11,730 nucleotides of DNA from Actinomycetota bacterium (lineage in GTDB: Bacteria > Actinomycetota > Thermoleophilia > Solirubrobacterales > Solirubrobacteraceae): NCBI GenBank assembly GCA_005883255.1, contig VAXS01000192.1, positions 1 to 11,730 on the forward strand, read 5' to 3'. The notes under the pieces were generated by a model. It had not been told where the DNA came from. It saw nothing but the letters and a program-made list of their open reading frames with translations, and ran no database searches. Within the stretch, counting starts at the first letter, position 1; each line of letters opens with the position of its first letter. Shown piece by piece: positions 1 through 6,160 of the stretch. The translations under genes and the position numbers were made by a program.

Positions 1-1215
1 GACGGCGGCGAATGCGGCCAGCGCGCGGTCCAGGACCGCCCGCTCGTGGCTGGCCATCACGCTGGTCCGCAGCAGCGCGCCGCCCGGTGGGACGGCCGGG
101 TGGAGCGCCACGTTCACGTAGACGCCGGCGTCGTAGAGCGCCCGCCAGAGCAGGACCGCCTTCCAGTCGTCGCCCACCAGGACGGGCACGATCGGGGTGA
201 CGGTGCGGCTTCCGTCGGGCAGGCGGGCCGGCTCGACCACGTGCAGCCCGAGCTCCCGCAGACCCCGGTGCAGGTAGGCGGCGTTCTCCAGCACGCGGGC
301 GAACAGGCCGGGGCCCTCGGCGGAGCGGCAGATCCGCACCGCGGCCAGGGCCGCGCCCACCGCCGCCGGCACCGCGGCCGCGGTGAACAGGAAGGGGCGA
401 GAGGCGATCCGCAGGTACTCGACCACCTCCGCCGGGCCGGCGATGAACCCTCCGCACGAGGCCAGCGACTTGGAGAACGTGCCCATCCGCAGGTCGACGC
501 GGTCCTCGACGCCCAGCAGCTCGCTGCTGCCGGCCCCCCGCGCTCCCAGGACGCCCACCGCGTGGGCCTCGTCCACCATCAGCCGGGCGCCGAAGCGCGC
601 GCAGCGCTCGGCGATCTCCGGCAGCGGGGCCACGTCGCCCTCCATCGAGAACACGCCGTCCACCACCACCAGGACGCCCCCTCCGTCGCCCGCCGCCCGC
701 TCCAGCGTGCGCTCGAGCCTGTCCAGCCGGTTGTGGCGGAACGGGCGCAGCTTGGCGCGCGAGAGGATCGCGCCGTCCAGGATCGAGGCGTGGTCGGCCG
801 AGTCGACCACCACGGTGTCGCCGGGCCCCAGGACCGTGCCGATGCAGCCCAGGTTCGCCTGGTGCCCGGTGGTGAACACGATGGCGTCCTCGGTGCCCAT
901 CCATTCGGCCAGCTCGCGCTCGAGCTCCAGGTGCGGCCCGATGGTCCCGTTGAGCAGCCGCGAGCCGGTGAGGCCCGTCCCGTAGCGCTCCAGCGCGTCG
1001 CGCGCGCCCTGCTTGACCCGCTCGTCGCCGGTGAGCCCCAGGTAGTTGTTGGACCCGAGCATCACCCGCTCGGCGCCCTCCATCTCCACCACCGGCAGGG
1101 TGGCCGACTCCAGCAGCCGGAAGTAGGGGAGGACGTCGGCCTCCCGCGCCGCGCGCAGCTGATCCGCGCGCTCGTGACCCCTGACCTTGGCGAAGACGTC
1201 GGTGGCGGTCGGCAT
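1..1215 (-). CDS. PLP-dependent alpha-oxoamine synthase (AONS/KBL/serine palmitoyltransferase-like), 3' end cut by window
   Basis: I translated this frame directly from the minus strand; 405 residues are visible and no stop is reached, so a short C-terminus lies beyond base 1 (family proteins are about 390-420 aa). The family condenses an acyl-CoA with an amino acid (glycine, alanine or serine) with decarboxylation, in the cytosol. Visible signatures are SNNYLG (55-60), TGSRLLNG (83-90), the cofactor-stacking His in DHASILDG (H142), DEAHAVG with D215 and H218, and the Schiff-base lysine K249 in GTFSKSLASCGG. An arginine near the C-terminus (R383 in LLRTS) matches the substrate-carboxylate binder. 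The LNGT stretch, GTFSKSLAS and the VYVN..LHPAVPPG segment look more like serine-palmitoyltransferase-type members than BioF or Kbl, but the substrate cannot be fixed from this. I chose ATG 1215; an in-frame ATG at 1233 would add six residues. It diverges from an N-acyltransferase gene with almost no gap. Confidence 0.88.
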   Translation of the reverse strand, partial: MPTATDVFAKVRGHERADQLRAAREADVLPYFRLLESATLPVVEMEGAERVMLGSNNYLGLTGDERVKQGARDALERYGTGLTGSRLLNGTIGPHLELERELAEWMGTEDAIVFTTGHQANLGCIGTVLGPGDTVVVDSADHASILDGAILSRAKLRPFRHNRLDRLERTLERAAGDGGGVLVVVDGVFSMEGDVAPLPEIAERCARFGARLMVDEAHAVGVLGARGAGSSELLGVEDRVDLRMGTFSKSLASCGGFIAGPAEVVEYLRIASRPFLFTAAAVPAAVGAALAAVRICRSAEGPGLFARVLENAAYLHRGLRELGLHVVEPARLPDGSRTVTPIVPVLVGDDWKAVLLWRALYDAGVYVNVALHPAVPPGGALLRTSVMASHERAVLDRALAAFAAV

Positions 1216-1216
1216 A

Positions 1217-1222
1217 TACGGT
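1217..1222 (+). promoter_or_regulatory. Candidate -10 element (TACGGT) for leaderless N-acyltransferase transcript
   Basis: TACGGT fits the TANNNT actinobacterial -10 pattern and ends 9 nt before ATG 1232, so initiation would fall at or next to the start codon. No Shine-Dalgarno is visible before that ATG and no convincing -35 was found. It sits directly upstream of the minus-strand ATG at 1215. This is weak evidence alone, but the spacing recurs at other starts in the window. Confidence 0.4.
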
Positions 1223-1231
1223 TCGGCGCCC

Positions 1232-2365
1232 ATGGGCCTGGAGATCCGCCCTGTCGCGAGCCGTCGCGATCGCGAGACGTTCATCCGGCTGCCCTGGCGG
1301 ATCTATCGTAACGAGCCTCACTGGGTCCCCCCGCTGCGCCGGGACGAGCGCCGCCGGCTGGACCCGCGTCGCAACCCGTTCTTCGAGCACGCCGACGCGC
1401 GACTGTTCCTGGCCGAGCGCGACGGCGAGCCGGTGGGCCGGATCAGCGCCCAGGTGGACCGCAACTTCAACGCGTTCCAGGGCAACGACTGGGGGCTGTT
1501 CGGCTTCTTCGAGTGCGCGGAGGACCCGGAGGCGGCCGGCGCCCTGTTCGACGCGGCCGCAGCCTGGCTGGCCGAGCGGGGGCGCGACCGGATGGTCGGC
1601 CCGATGGACTTCACCACCAACGACACCTGCGGCGTGCTGATCGACGGGTACGAGCGCACGCCGGTGATCCTCACGCCGTACTCGCCCCGCTACTACCCCG
1701 GGCTGTACGAGGGCGCCGGGCTGTCCAAGGCGATGGACCTGTACATGTGGGACGTCGAGGTCACCGACCGCGAGCGGGTCCATCCCGCGATCTGGAAGGT
1801 GTCCCACGAGGTCCAGAGCAAGCACGGGATCGTCTGCCGGCCGCTGCGCAAGCGCGACTTCGAGGCGGAGCTGGCGCGCTTCCTGGAGGTCTACAACGCG
1901 GCCTGGGAGCGCAACTGGGGCTTCGTGCCGCTGAGCGACGCCGAGGTCCGTTACTTCGCACGCGAGCTGCGGCCGCTCATCGATCCCAACTGGGCCTACA
2001 TCGCGGAGAAGGACGGCGAGGTGGTGGGCGCCGCCCTCACGCTCCCCGACTACAACGTGATCCTGCACCGGCTGAACGGGCGGCTGCTGCCGTTCGGCTG
2101 GGCGAAGGCGCTGTGGCTGCGGCGGCGGATCGACTGGGTGCGGGTCTTCGCCCTGGGGGTGAAGCCCGACTACCAGCACACGGGGGTGGCCGCCCGCTTC
2201 TACGAACTGCACTTCGACGCCGCCGAGCGCACCGGTGTCCGCGGGGCCGAGACCGGCTGGATCCTGGAGACCAACACCGCGATGAACCGGGCGATGGCGG
2301 GCATGGGGGGCCGGATCGTCCGCACGTACCGGCTGTACGAGCGGACCTTGCCCCCGGCGTCGTGA
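1232..2365 (+). CDS. GNAT-superfamily N-acyltransferase, two-lobed, about 377 aa
   Basis: This predicted cytosolic acyl-CoA-dependent N-acyltransferase is about twice the size of a single GNAT domain. The N-terminal lobe (about 1-170) has the LPWRIYRNEPHWVPPLRRD and DPRRNPFFEH stretches, followed by a GNAT-like strand pair, ARLFLAERDGEPVGRI (56-71). The C-terminal lobe (about 200-377) has AYIAEKDGEVVGAAL (255-269) and a motif-A-like acyl-CoA pyrophosphate loop, ALGVKPDYQHTGVAARF (307-323), then ETNTAMNRAMAGMGG, typical of the last helix of the fold. I prefer ATG 1232; an upstream TTG at 1187 would overlap the divergent gene and adds unconserved residues. The pairing with a serine-palmitoyltransferase-like synthase suggests N-acylation of the synthase product, as the bacterial ceramide synthase (a GNAT-type enzyme) does. 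That is inference; acetylation of another amine is equally possible on sequence alone. Confidence 0.8.
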   Translation: MGLEIRPVASRRDRETFIRLPWRIYRNEPHWVPPLRRDERRRLDPRRNPFFEHADARLFLAERDGEPVGRISAQVDRNFNAFQGNDWGLFGFFECAEDPEAAGALFDAAAAWLAERGRDRMVGPMDFTTNDTCGVLIDGYERTPVILTPYSPRYYPGLYEGAGLSKAMDLYMWDVEVTDRERVHPAIWKVSHEVQSKHGIVCRPLRKRDFEAELARFLEVYNAAWERNWGFVPLSDAEVRYFARELRPLIDPNWAYIAEKDGEVVGAALTLPDYNVILHRLNGRLLPFGWAKALWLRRRIDWVRVFALGVKPDYQHTGVAARFYELHFDAAERTGVRGAETGWILETNTAMNRAMAGMGGRIVRTYRLYERTLPPAS

Positions 2366-2368
2366 GCC

Positions 2369-2386
2369 GGGGCTAGACTCAGCCCC
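2369..2386 (+). promoter_or_regulatory. Promoter-embedded inverted repeat with -10 TAGACT
   Basis: TAGACT (2374-2379) is a good TANNNT -10 hexamer that ends 8 nt before ATG 2388, fitting a leaderless mRNA; there is no Shine-Dalgarno. The hexamer lies inside a perfect 6-bp inverted repeat, GGGGCT (2369-2374) and AGCCCC (2381-2386). This could be an operator half-site pair or a weak hairpin ending the upstream transcript. A -35 is not evident. Confidence 0.5.
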
Positions 2387-2387
2387 G

Positions 2388-2702
2388 ATGAGCCAGCGCG
2401 ACCCCGAGGCGGTGGAGGGCACGGTCGAGCCGTACGCCGGCGACGAGCTGCCGGTGGTGGCCGAGGTGCGGACGCTCGAGCCCGCCCGGGGCGCCGGGAG
2501 CCCCGCCGTCCAGGCCGCCGCCGTCGCCGCCACCGGGTTCGTGTGCGGCGCCGCCACCGTGGCCATCGCCCGCCGCCGGGCCGCTCGCCGCGCCCAGCCG
2601 GCGCGCCGGCGCCGCGCCCGGGCCAAGGCGGCGGAGCTGGGCGAGGTCGTCGCCAGCCGCTCGTTCCTCGTCGACATCCACTTGCTCAGCCCGCGGGATT
2701 GA
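2388..2702 (+). CDS. Small single-pass membrane protein of unknown function, 104 aa
   Basis: I do not recognise a named family. The N-terminal third is acidic (residues 1-35). One hydrophobic segment follows (about 40-61, rich in Ala/Val: AAAVAATGFVCGAATVAIA). A strongly basic patch comes next (RRRAARRAQPARRRRARAK, about 62-80), then a short tail ending in SRSFLVDIHLLSPRD. The basic cluster right after the helix would by the positive-inside rule keep the C-terminus in the cytosol. The start ATG 2388 is backed by the promoter spacing. The ordered layout and the distinctive tail argue for a real protein although much of its sequence is low in complexity. It lies 25 bp upstream of the DNA glycosylase gene on the same strand and is probably co-transcribed, but nothing in it suggests a role in DNA repair. 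Confidence 0.68.
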   Translation: MSQRDPEAVEGTVEPYAGDELPVVAEVRTLEPARGAGSPAVQAAAVAATGFVCGAATVAIARRRAARRAQPARRRRARAKAAELGEVVASRSFLVDIHLLSPRD

Positions 2703-2727
2703 CAGCGCCGGGCGCTTTGAGGGCGGC

Positions 2728-3492
2728 GTGTTGCGGCGACTGCTCCACGTGGAGGAGGAGCCGGTGCTGGTGGCGGTCGCCCAGCCCGCCGGCGACCGAG
2801 TGGCCTTCGCCGCCCGGGCGGGCTCGCGGGCGGCGGCCGAGCACGGGATCGCGCGCATGCGCTTCGCGCTGGGCGTGGACGATGACCTGCGGCCGTTCCA
2901 CGAGCGCTTCCGCTGGGACCCCCTGATCGGCCCGGCGGTGCGCCGCCAGCCGGGCCGCCGGGTGCGGCGGCGCCCCGAGCCATTCGAGGCGCTGGCCTGG
3001 GCGATCACCGAGCAGCTGATCGAGTTCAGCCGGGCGGCGGAGATCCAGCGCCGGCTGGTCGGGCGGCTGGGCCGTCGCTGCCCCCACACCGGACTGCGCG
3101 ACGTCCCGGCGCCGGCGCGGCTGGCCGGGGTGGCGCCGGCCTGGCTGCAGGCGCTGGACCTCTCCGCGAGCCGGGCGCTGGCGCTGATCCGGGCGGCCCG
3201 GGAGGTGGCGGCCGGCCGGATCGACCTGCACGGCGCCGCCCACGAGCGCGCCTGGCGGCGGCTGCGGGCGATCTCCGGCATCGGGCGCTGGACCGTGGAG
3301 ATGCTCGCGCTGCACGGCCAGGGCCGCTACGACCAAGTGCCCGCCGGCGACCTCCATCTCCTGGAGGCGGTCGGGCGCCTCCGGACCGGCAACCCCTTCG
3401 CCCGCGCTTCCGAGGAGGACGTCCGCGAACTGCTGGCCCCCTATCACCCCTGGGGCGGGCTGGCCGCCGGCTACCTGCTGTCCTCGCCCTAG
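2728..3492 (+). CDS. alkA: DNA-3-methyladenine glycosylase, AlkA type (HhH-GPD)
   Basis: This base-excision repair enzyme removes alkylated bases such as 3-methyladenine. At 254 aa it is a little shorter than E. coli AlkA (282). The N-terminal 75 residues have the poorly conserved beta-rich layout of AlkA-type proteins. The helical core has PFEALAWAITEQLIEFSRA (85-103), the usual first helix of the HhH-GPD domain. The helix-hairpin-helix is LRAISGIGRWTVEMLALHG (179-197), and the catalytic aspartate is D208 in VPAGDLHLLEAVG. The GTG start at 2728 has a GAGGGCGG Shine-Dalgarno-like stretch just upstream (2719-2726). No Cys4 iron-sulphur cluster of the Nth/MutY type is present, which fits AlkA. 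The gene ends 1 bp from the convergent thiY stop. Family assignment is firm; substrate range is not. Confidence 0.88.
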   Translation: MLRRLLHVEEEPVLVAVAQPAGDRVAFAARAGSRAAAEHGIARMRFALGVDDDLRPFHERFRWDPLIGPAVRRQPGRRVRRRPEPFEALAWAITEQLIEFSRAAEIQRRLVGRLGRRCPHTGLRDVPAPARLAGVAPAWLQALDLSASRALALIRAAREVAAGRIDLHGAAHERAWRRLRAISGIGRWTVEMLALHGQGRYDQVPAGDLHLLEAVGRLRTGNPFARASEEDVRELLAPYHPWGGLAAGYLLSSP

Positions 3493-3493
3493 C

Positions 3494-4504
3494 TCAGATG
3501 CCCTGGCCCGCCAGGAACTCGTTGGTGAGCGCGCGCCCCGCGTCCGGCGGGCTCTTCACCAGCTCGTTGTCGAGCATCCAGGCGCCGTAGCGCGTCCACT
3601 GCGCCGGGTCCTGCCAGCCGAACGGCTTGCCCCCGGCCGGGAAGAAGGCCGCGAGCGTGGCCCGCACGCTGGCCAGCTGCAGCTTGCGATCGAGGTCGCG
3701 GTTGGCGCGCACCAGGTCGTCCACGGCCCTCACCGGATCGCGCCGGGCGAACTCGTAGCCGGCGGCCAGCCCCCGCAGGAAGCGGCGGATCTCCGCGCCG
3801 TGGTCGCGCAGCTCGCGCTGGCGGGCCACCAGGATCAGCTCGTCGTAGGAGGGGACGCCCGCACGGTCGACCGGGATCACCACCGGATGCTTGCGCTGCT
3901 GGGCCAGCTGCACGCCCTCGTAGTTCCAGAAGCCGCCCAGGGTGGCGTCCACGCGCTTGGAGAGCATCGCCGGGACCAGGTTGAAGCCCACGTTGATCTC
4001 GCGCACCGAGTCGGGGTTCACCTTCGCTCGCCGCAGGATCGTGGTCAGGTAGGCGTCCTGGTAGGGGATGCCGGCCGTGCCCACCTTGCGACCCCGCAGG
4101 TCGGCCGGCTTGCGCACGCGCTGCGAGCCCAGGGCGATGATCGACGTCAGCGGGCGCTGGACGATCGCGCCCACCGAGACCAGCCGCAGGCCGCGGTCGC
4201 GCGCCAGCAGGAGCTCGGGCTCGTAGGAGATCGCCAGGTCGGCCCGCCCGGCGGCCAGGAGCTTGAGCGGGGCGGAGGGGTCGGAGGGTGCGTGCGGGCG
4301 GACGTCGAGACCGAGCTTGCGGAACTCGCCGTTGGCCAGCGCCGCGTATAGGCCCACGTGGTCGGCGTTGGGAAAGAAGTCCAGCACGACGTCGAGCGCG
4401 TGGGTCCGGGCGGGCCCGGAGGTGGTCTCCTTCTTCTCGCCGCAGCCGGCGGCCAGCGCCACCAGCGCGGACAGGAGGGCGAGGCCGGCGGCGATGCGCT
4501 TCAC
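3494..4504 (-). CDS. thiY: Thiamine-precursor ABC transporter, substrate-binding lipoprotein (NMT1/THI5-like)
   Basis: This is the extracytoplasmic binding subunit of an ABC importer, 336 aa. The signal peptide ends in a lipobox LAAGC with the lipidated cysteine at C21. LDFFPNADHVGLYAAL (41-56) matches the N-terminal signature of THI5/ThiY proteins. SYEPELLLARDRGL (93-106), VQRPLTSII (115-123) and the glycine/tryptophan loop GGFWNYEGVQLA (190-201) fit the same family. ThiY homologues bind the pyrimidine moiety of thiamine or its breakdown product formyl-aminopyrimidine; a relative (RibY) binds riboflavin. The TPP riboswitch ahead of the operon favours the thiamine pyrimidine. The GTG start at 4504 overlaps the permease stop in GTGA, implying coupled translation. 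The open frame continues far upstream, but that part is out-of-frame permease sequence. Confidence 0.9.
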   Translation of the reverse strand: MKRIAAGLALLSALVALAAGCGEKKETTSGPARTHALDVVLDFFPNADHVGLYAALANGEFRKLGLDVRPHAPSDPSAPLKLLAAGRADLAISYEPELLLARDRGLRLVSVGAIVQRPLTSIIALGSQRVRKPADLRGRKVGTAGIPYQDAYLTTILRRAKVNPDSVREINVGFNLVPAMLSKRVDATLGGFWNYEGVQLAQQRKHPVVIPVDRAGVPSYDELILVARQRELRDHGAEIRRFLRGLAAGYEFARRDPVRAVDDLVRANRDLDRKLQLASVRATLAAFFPAGGKPFGWQDPAQWTRYGAWMLDNELVKSPPDAGRALTNEFLAGQGI

Positions 4505-5259
4505 GTGACGTCTCCTTCGGGTCGATGGGCCCAGGGCAAGAGCAGCCGCTCGCCGAGCGCCAGCGCCCCGAACAGGACGATGGCGAACGCCGAGAGCACC
4601 GCTACCGCCGCGTAGGCGCGGGCGGTCTCGAACTGGGGGATGGACTGGAGGATCAGGTGGCCGAGGCCATCGCTGGAGCCCGCCTGCTCGGCCAGCACGG
4701 CGGCGATCACGGCCACCGCCACCGAGATCTTGGCCCCGTTGAACAGCGAGGGCAGCGCCGCCGGAGCCTCGACGCGCCGGAAGGCCTGCAGGCGCGAGGC
4801 GTCCAGCGTCCGCATCAGCTTGCGGTGGTCGGGGTCCACGCGGCCCAGCCCGCCCAGCGCCGTGACCGTCACCGGGAAGAAGCAGATGAGCGCGATGATC
4901 ACCAGCTTCGGCGCCAGCCCGTAGCCCAGCCACACCACCAGCAGCGGAGCGATGATGACTATCGGTATCGTCTGCGAGGCGACCAGCAGCGGATAGGCGG
5001 TGACGCGCAGCGTGCGCGAGAAGTGCAGGGCGATCGCGCAGGCCAGCCCCGCGGCCACCGCCACCGCGATGCCCAGCAGCACCTCGCCGGCCGTGACCGC
5101 GAAGTTGTGCCACAGCAGCGAGCGGTCGTCCGCCAGGGCCCGCGCGACCTCGCTGGGCGCCGGCAGCAGGAAGTCGTCGACGCTGCCCAGGCGGGCGTAG
5201 GCCTCCCAGGCCCCGAGCAGCACGAGCAGGAGGAGCGCGGGACGCAGCACCCGGCTCAT
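4501..5259 (-). CDS. thiX: Thiamine-precursor ABC transporter, permease subunit
   Basis: This 252-aa inner-membrane permease is of the SsuC/TauC/ThiX type (BPD_transp_1 fold). About six hydrophobic segments are visible, at roughly 5-22, 55-78, 86-109, 116-137, 174-192 and 214-236. The cytoplasmic EAA-type coupling loop that contacts the ATPase reads EAPAALPSLFNGAKIS (164-179). The segment after the second helix (SQTIPIVIIAPLLVVWLGYG, 95-114) is typical of this subfamily. ATG 5259 overlaps the ATPase stop codon in ATGA, and its own stop overlaps the thiY start, so the three genes are tightly coupled. The functional call as thiamine-related rests on the riboswitch and the THI5-like binding protein, because permeases of this group look alike for sulfonates, nitrate and pyrimidines. 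Confidence 0.9.
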   Translation of the reverse strand: MSRVLRPALLLLVLLGAWEAYARLGSVDDFLLPAPSEVARALADDRSLLWHNFAVTAGEVLLGIAVAVAAGLACAIALHFSRTLRVTAYPLLVASQTIPIVIIAPLLVVWLGYGLAPKLVIIALICFFPVTVTALGGLGRVDPDHRKLMRTLDASRLQAFRRVEAPAALPSLFNGAKISVAVAVIAAVLAEQAGSSDGLGHLILQSIPQFETARAYAAVAVLSAFAIVLFGALALGERLLLPWAHRPEGDVT

Positions 5260-6041
5260 CCCAGCGCCTCCAGCGCCCGCTCGCGCAGCTCCACCACCGC
5301 GGGGTCGGTGCGGCGGCGCGGGCGCACCAGCTCCACCCGAAGCTCGGCCACCGCCCGCCCGGGCCGGGGGGACATCACCACCACCCGGTCGGCCAGCACC
5401 ACCGCCTCCTCCACGTCGTGCGTGACCAGCACCACCGTCCTGGGCTCGCGCCGCAGGGCCGAGTCCAGCCAGGCCTGCGCCTGCTGGCGGGTCAGCGCGT
5501 CCAGCGAGGCGAACGGCTCGTCCAGCGCCAGCACGGGCTTGCCCGCCAGGAGCGTGCGCAGGAAGGCCACCCGCTGGCGCATGCCGCCCGACAGCTCGTG
5601 GGGCATGGCCATCTCGAACCCGTCCAGCCCCAGCTCGGCGAACAGCGGCCGCGCCCGCTCGCGCGCCTGGCGTCGCGACAGCCGGCGCACCAGGAGCGGC
5701 AGCGCCGCGTTGTCCAGCGCGGTGGACCAGGGCAGCAGCAGGTCGCGCTGGGGCATGTACACGGCGGGCTCGCTGGCCACCGTCCCCGCGTCGGGACGCT
5801 GCAGGCCGCAGATGAGCTCCAGCAGCGTCGACTTGCCGCAGCCGCTGGGACCGACCACCGCGACCGTCTCTTGCGGCTGCGCCTCCAGCGACATCCCGTC
5901 CAGGGCGACGACGGGCCCGCGGCGCGAGGAGTAGACGCGCCGCACGTCGCGCACGCGCACGCCCCGCGCGGCCGCCGCTTCGCGCGGCGCCCCCGTAACG
6001 GTTCGAGGCTCCTCCGCGGGAGCCTCGCTTTCGACTGTCAT
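5256..6041 (-). CDS. thiZ: Thiamine-precursor ABC transporter, ATP-binding subunit
   Basis: This ABC importer ATPase has 261 aa from the ATG at 6041. All motifs are intact: Walker A GPSGCGKST (64-72), Q-loop Q98 in YMPQRD, signature LSGGMRQR (150-157), Walker B VLALDEP (170-176), D-loop SLDALT and switch histidine H208 in VTHD. The N-terminal 27 residues are an unconserved Ala/Glu/Pro-rich extension encoded over a hairpin-forming stretch. An upstream ATG at 6059 lies within the riboswitch (the conserved TAATGCC segment) and should not be used as the start. ATG 6041 sits 3 nt after GAAGGGA, the natural Shine-Dalgarno that is also the riboswitch 3' strand. It is the first gene of the importer operon. 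Expression should fall when thiamine pyrophosphate is plentiful. Confidence 0.92.
   Translation of the reverse strand: MTVESEAPAEEPRTVTGAPREAAAARGVRVRDVRRVYSSRRGPVVALDGMSLEAQPQETVAVVGPSGCGKSTLLELICGLQRPDAGTVASEPAVYMPQRDLLLPWSTALDNAALPLLVRRLSRRQARERARPLFAELGLDGFEMAMPHELSGGMRQRVAFLRTLLAGKPVLALDEPFASLDALTRQQAQAWLDSALRREPRTVVLVTHDVEEAVVLADRVVVMSPRPGRAVAELRVELVRPRRRTDPAVVELRERALEALG
6004..6027 (-). repeat. Perfect 9-bp inverted repeat in the first codons of the importer ATPase
   Basis: On the minus strand CGAGGCTCC and GGAGCCTCG pair around a 6-nt spacer. The hairpin starts about 14 nt after the ATG at 6041, in the unconserved N-terminal region. No U-run follows, so it is not a standard intrinsic terminator. 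It could assist ribosome pausing or be part of the riboswitch expression platform, or it may merely reflect GC-rich codons. Confidence 0.5.
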
Positions 6042-6042
6042 C

Positions 6043-6140
6043 GCTCCCTTCGCGGGCATTACCCCACAGGTTCGAAGGGTCAGCGCCGGGTCTTCGGAGG
6101 CGCTATCTCAGCCGGCTCGCCCGCCAGCCCCCCTGTTTCG
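6043..6140 (-). ncRNA. TPP riboswitch (THI element)
   Basis: On the minus strand the conserved blocks appear in order: GGGGGGC (6133-6127, the GGGGNGC block), a short P3 stem TGGC/GCCG, GGCTGAGA (6113-6106), an optional hairpin AGCGCC/GGCGCT, ACCCTTCGAACCTG (6080-6067), GGGTAATGCCCGCGAAGGGA (6064-6045). The stem CCCTTCG (6079-6073) pairs perfectly with CGAAGGG (6052-6046). These are the hallmarks of the TPP-sensing RNA. The last block is also the Shine-Dalgarno of the ATPase gene (ATG 6041), so ligand binding would hide the ribosome site: translational control. The outermost P1 stem is not obvious to me. It sits in the 99-bp gap between the VWA gene stop and the importer operon. Confidence 0.95.
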
Positions 6141-6160
6141 CTAGGAAGTCGATCCTAGCG
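6139..6160 (-). repeat. Perfect 8-bp inverted repeat overlapping VWA gene stop codon
   Basis: CGCTAGGA and TCCTAGCG are separated by 6 nt. The repeat includes the TAG stop of the VWA gene and directly precedes the riboswitch. As RNA it would form an 8-bp stem. No U-tract follows on the minus strand (AAACAGG), so termination is uncertain. Confidence 0.55.

Noticed and set aside
1187..1231. TTG 1187 as start of the acyltransferase
   Set aside because: It would overlap the divergent synthase gene by about 30 bases, has no ribosome site and adds unconserved residues.
46..1311. A 421-codon plus-strand frame across the left end
   Set aside because: The minus strand of this region encodes a complete set of alpha-oxoamine synthase motifs; the plus frame is Arg/Gln/His-rich and overlaps the acyltransferase start.
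2699..2704. Consensus -35 TTGACA just before alkA
   Set aside because: No -10 hexamer follows at 16-18 bp, and the start has a ribosome site within the same gap; probably chance overlap with the upstream stop codon.
2704..2716. Palindrome AGCGCC-G-GGCGCT between the small membrane protein gene and alkA
   Set aside because: The loop is too small for a stable terminator and short GC palindromes are common at this base composition; not enough to claim a site.
4505..5113. N-terminal extension of the binding protein (539-aa reading)
   Set aside because: This part is the permease gene read out of frame; the lipoprotein signal starting at GTG 4504 gives the natural start.
6042..6059. ATG 6059 as start of the importer ATPase
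   Set aside because: It is the conserved TAATGCC of the TPP riboswitch, not a translated start.
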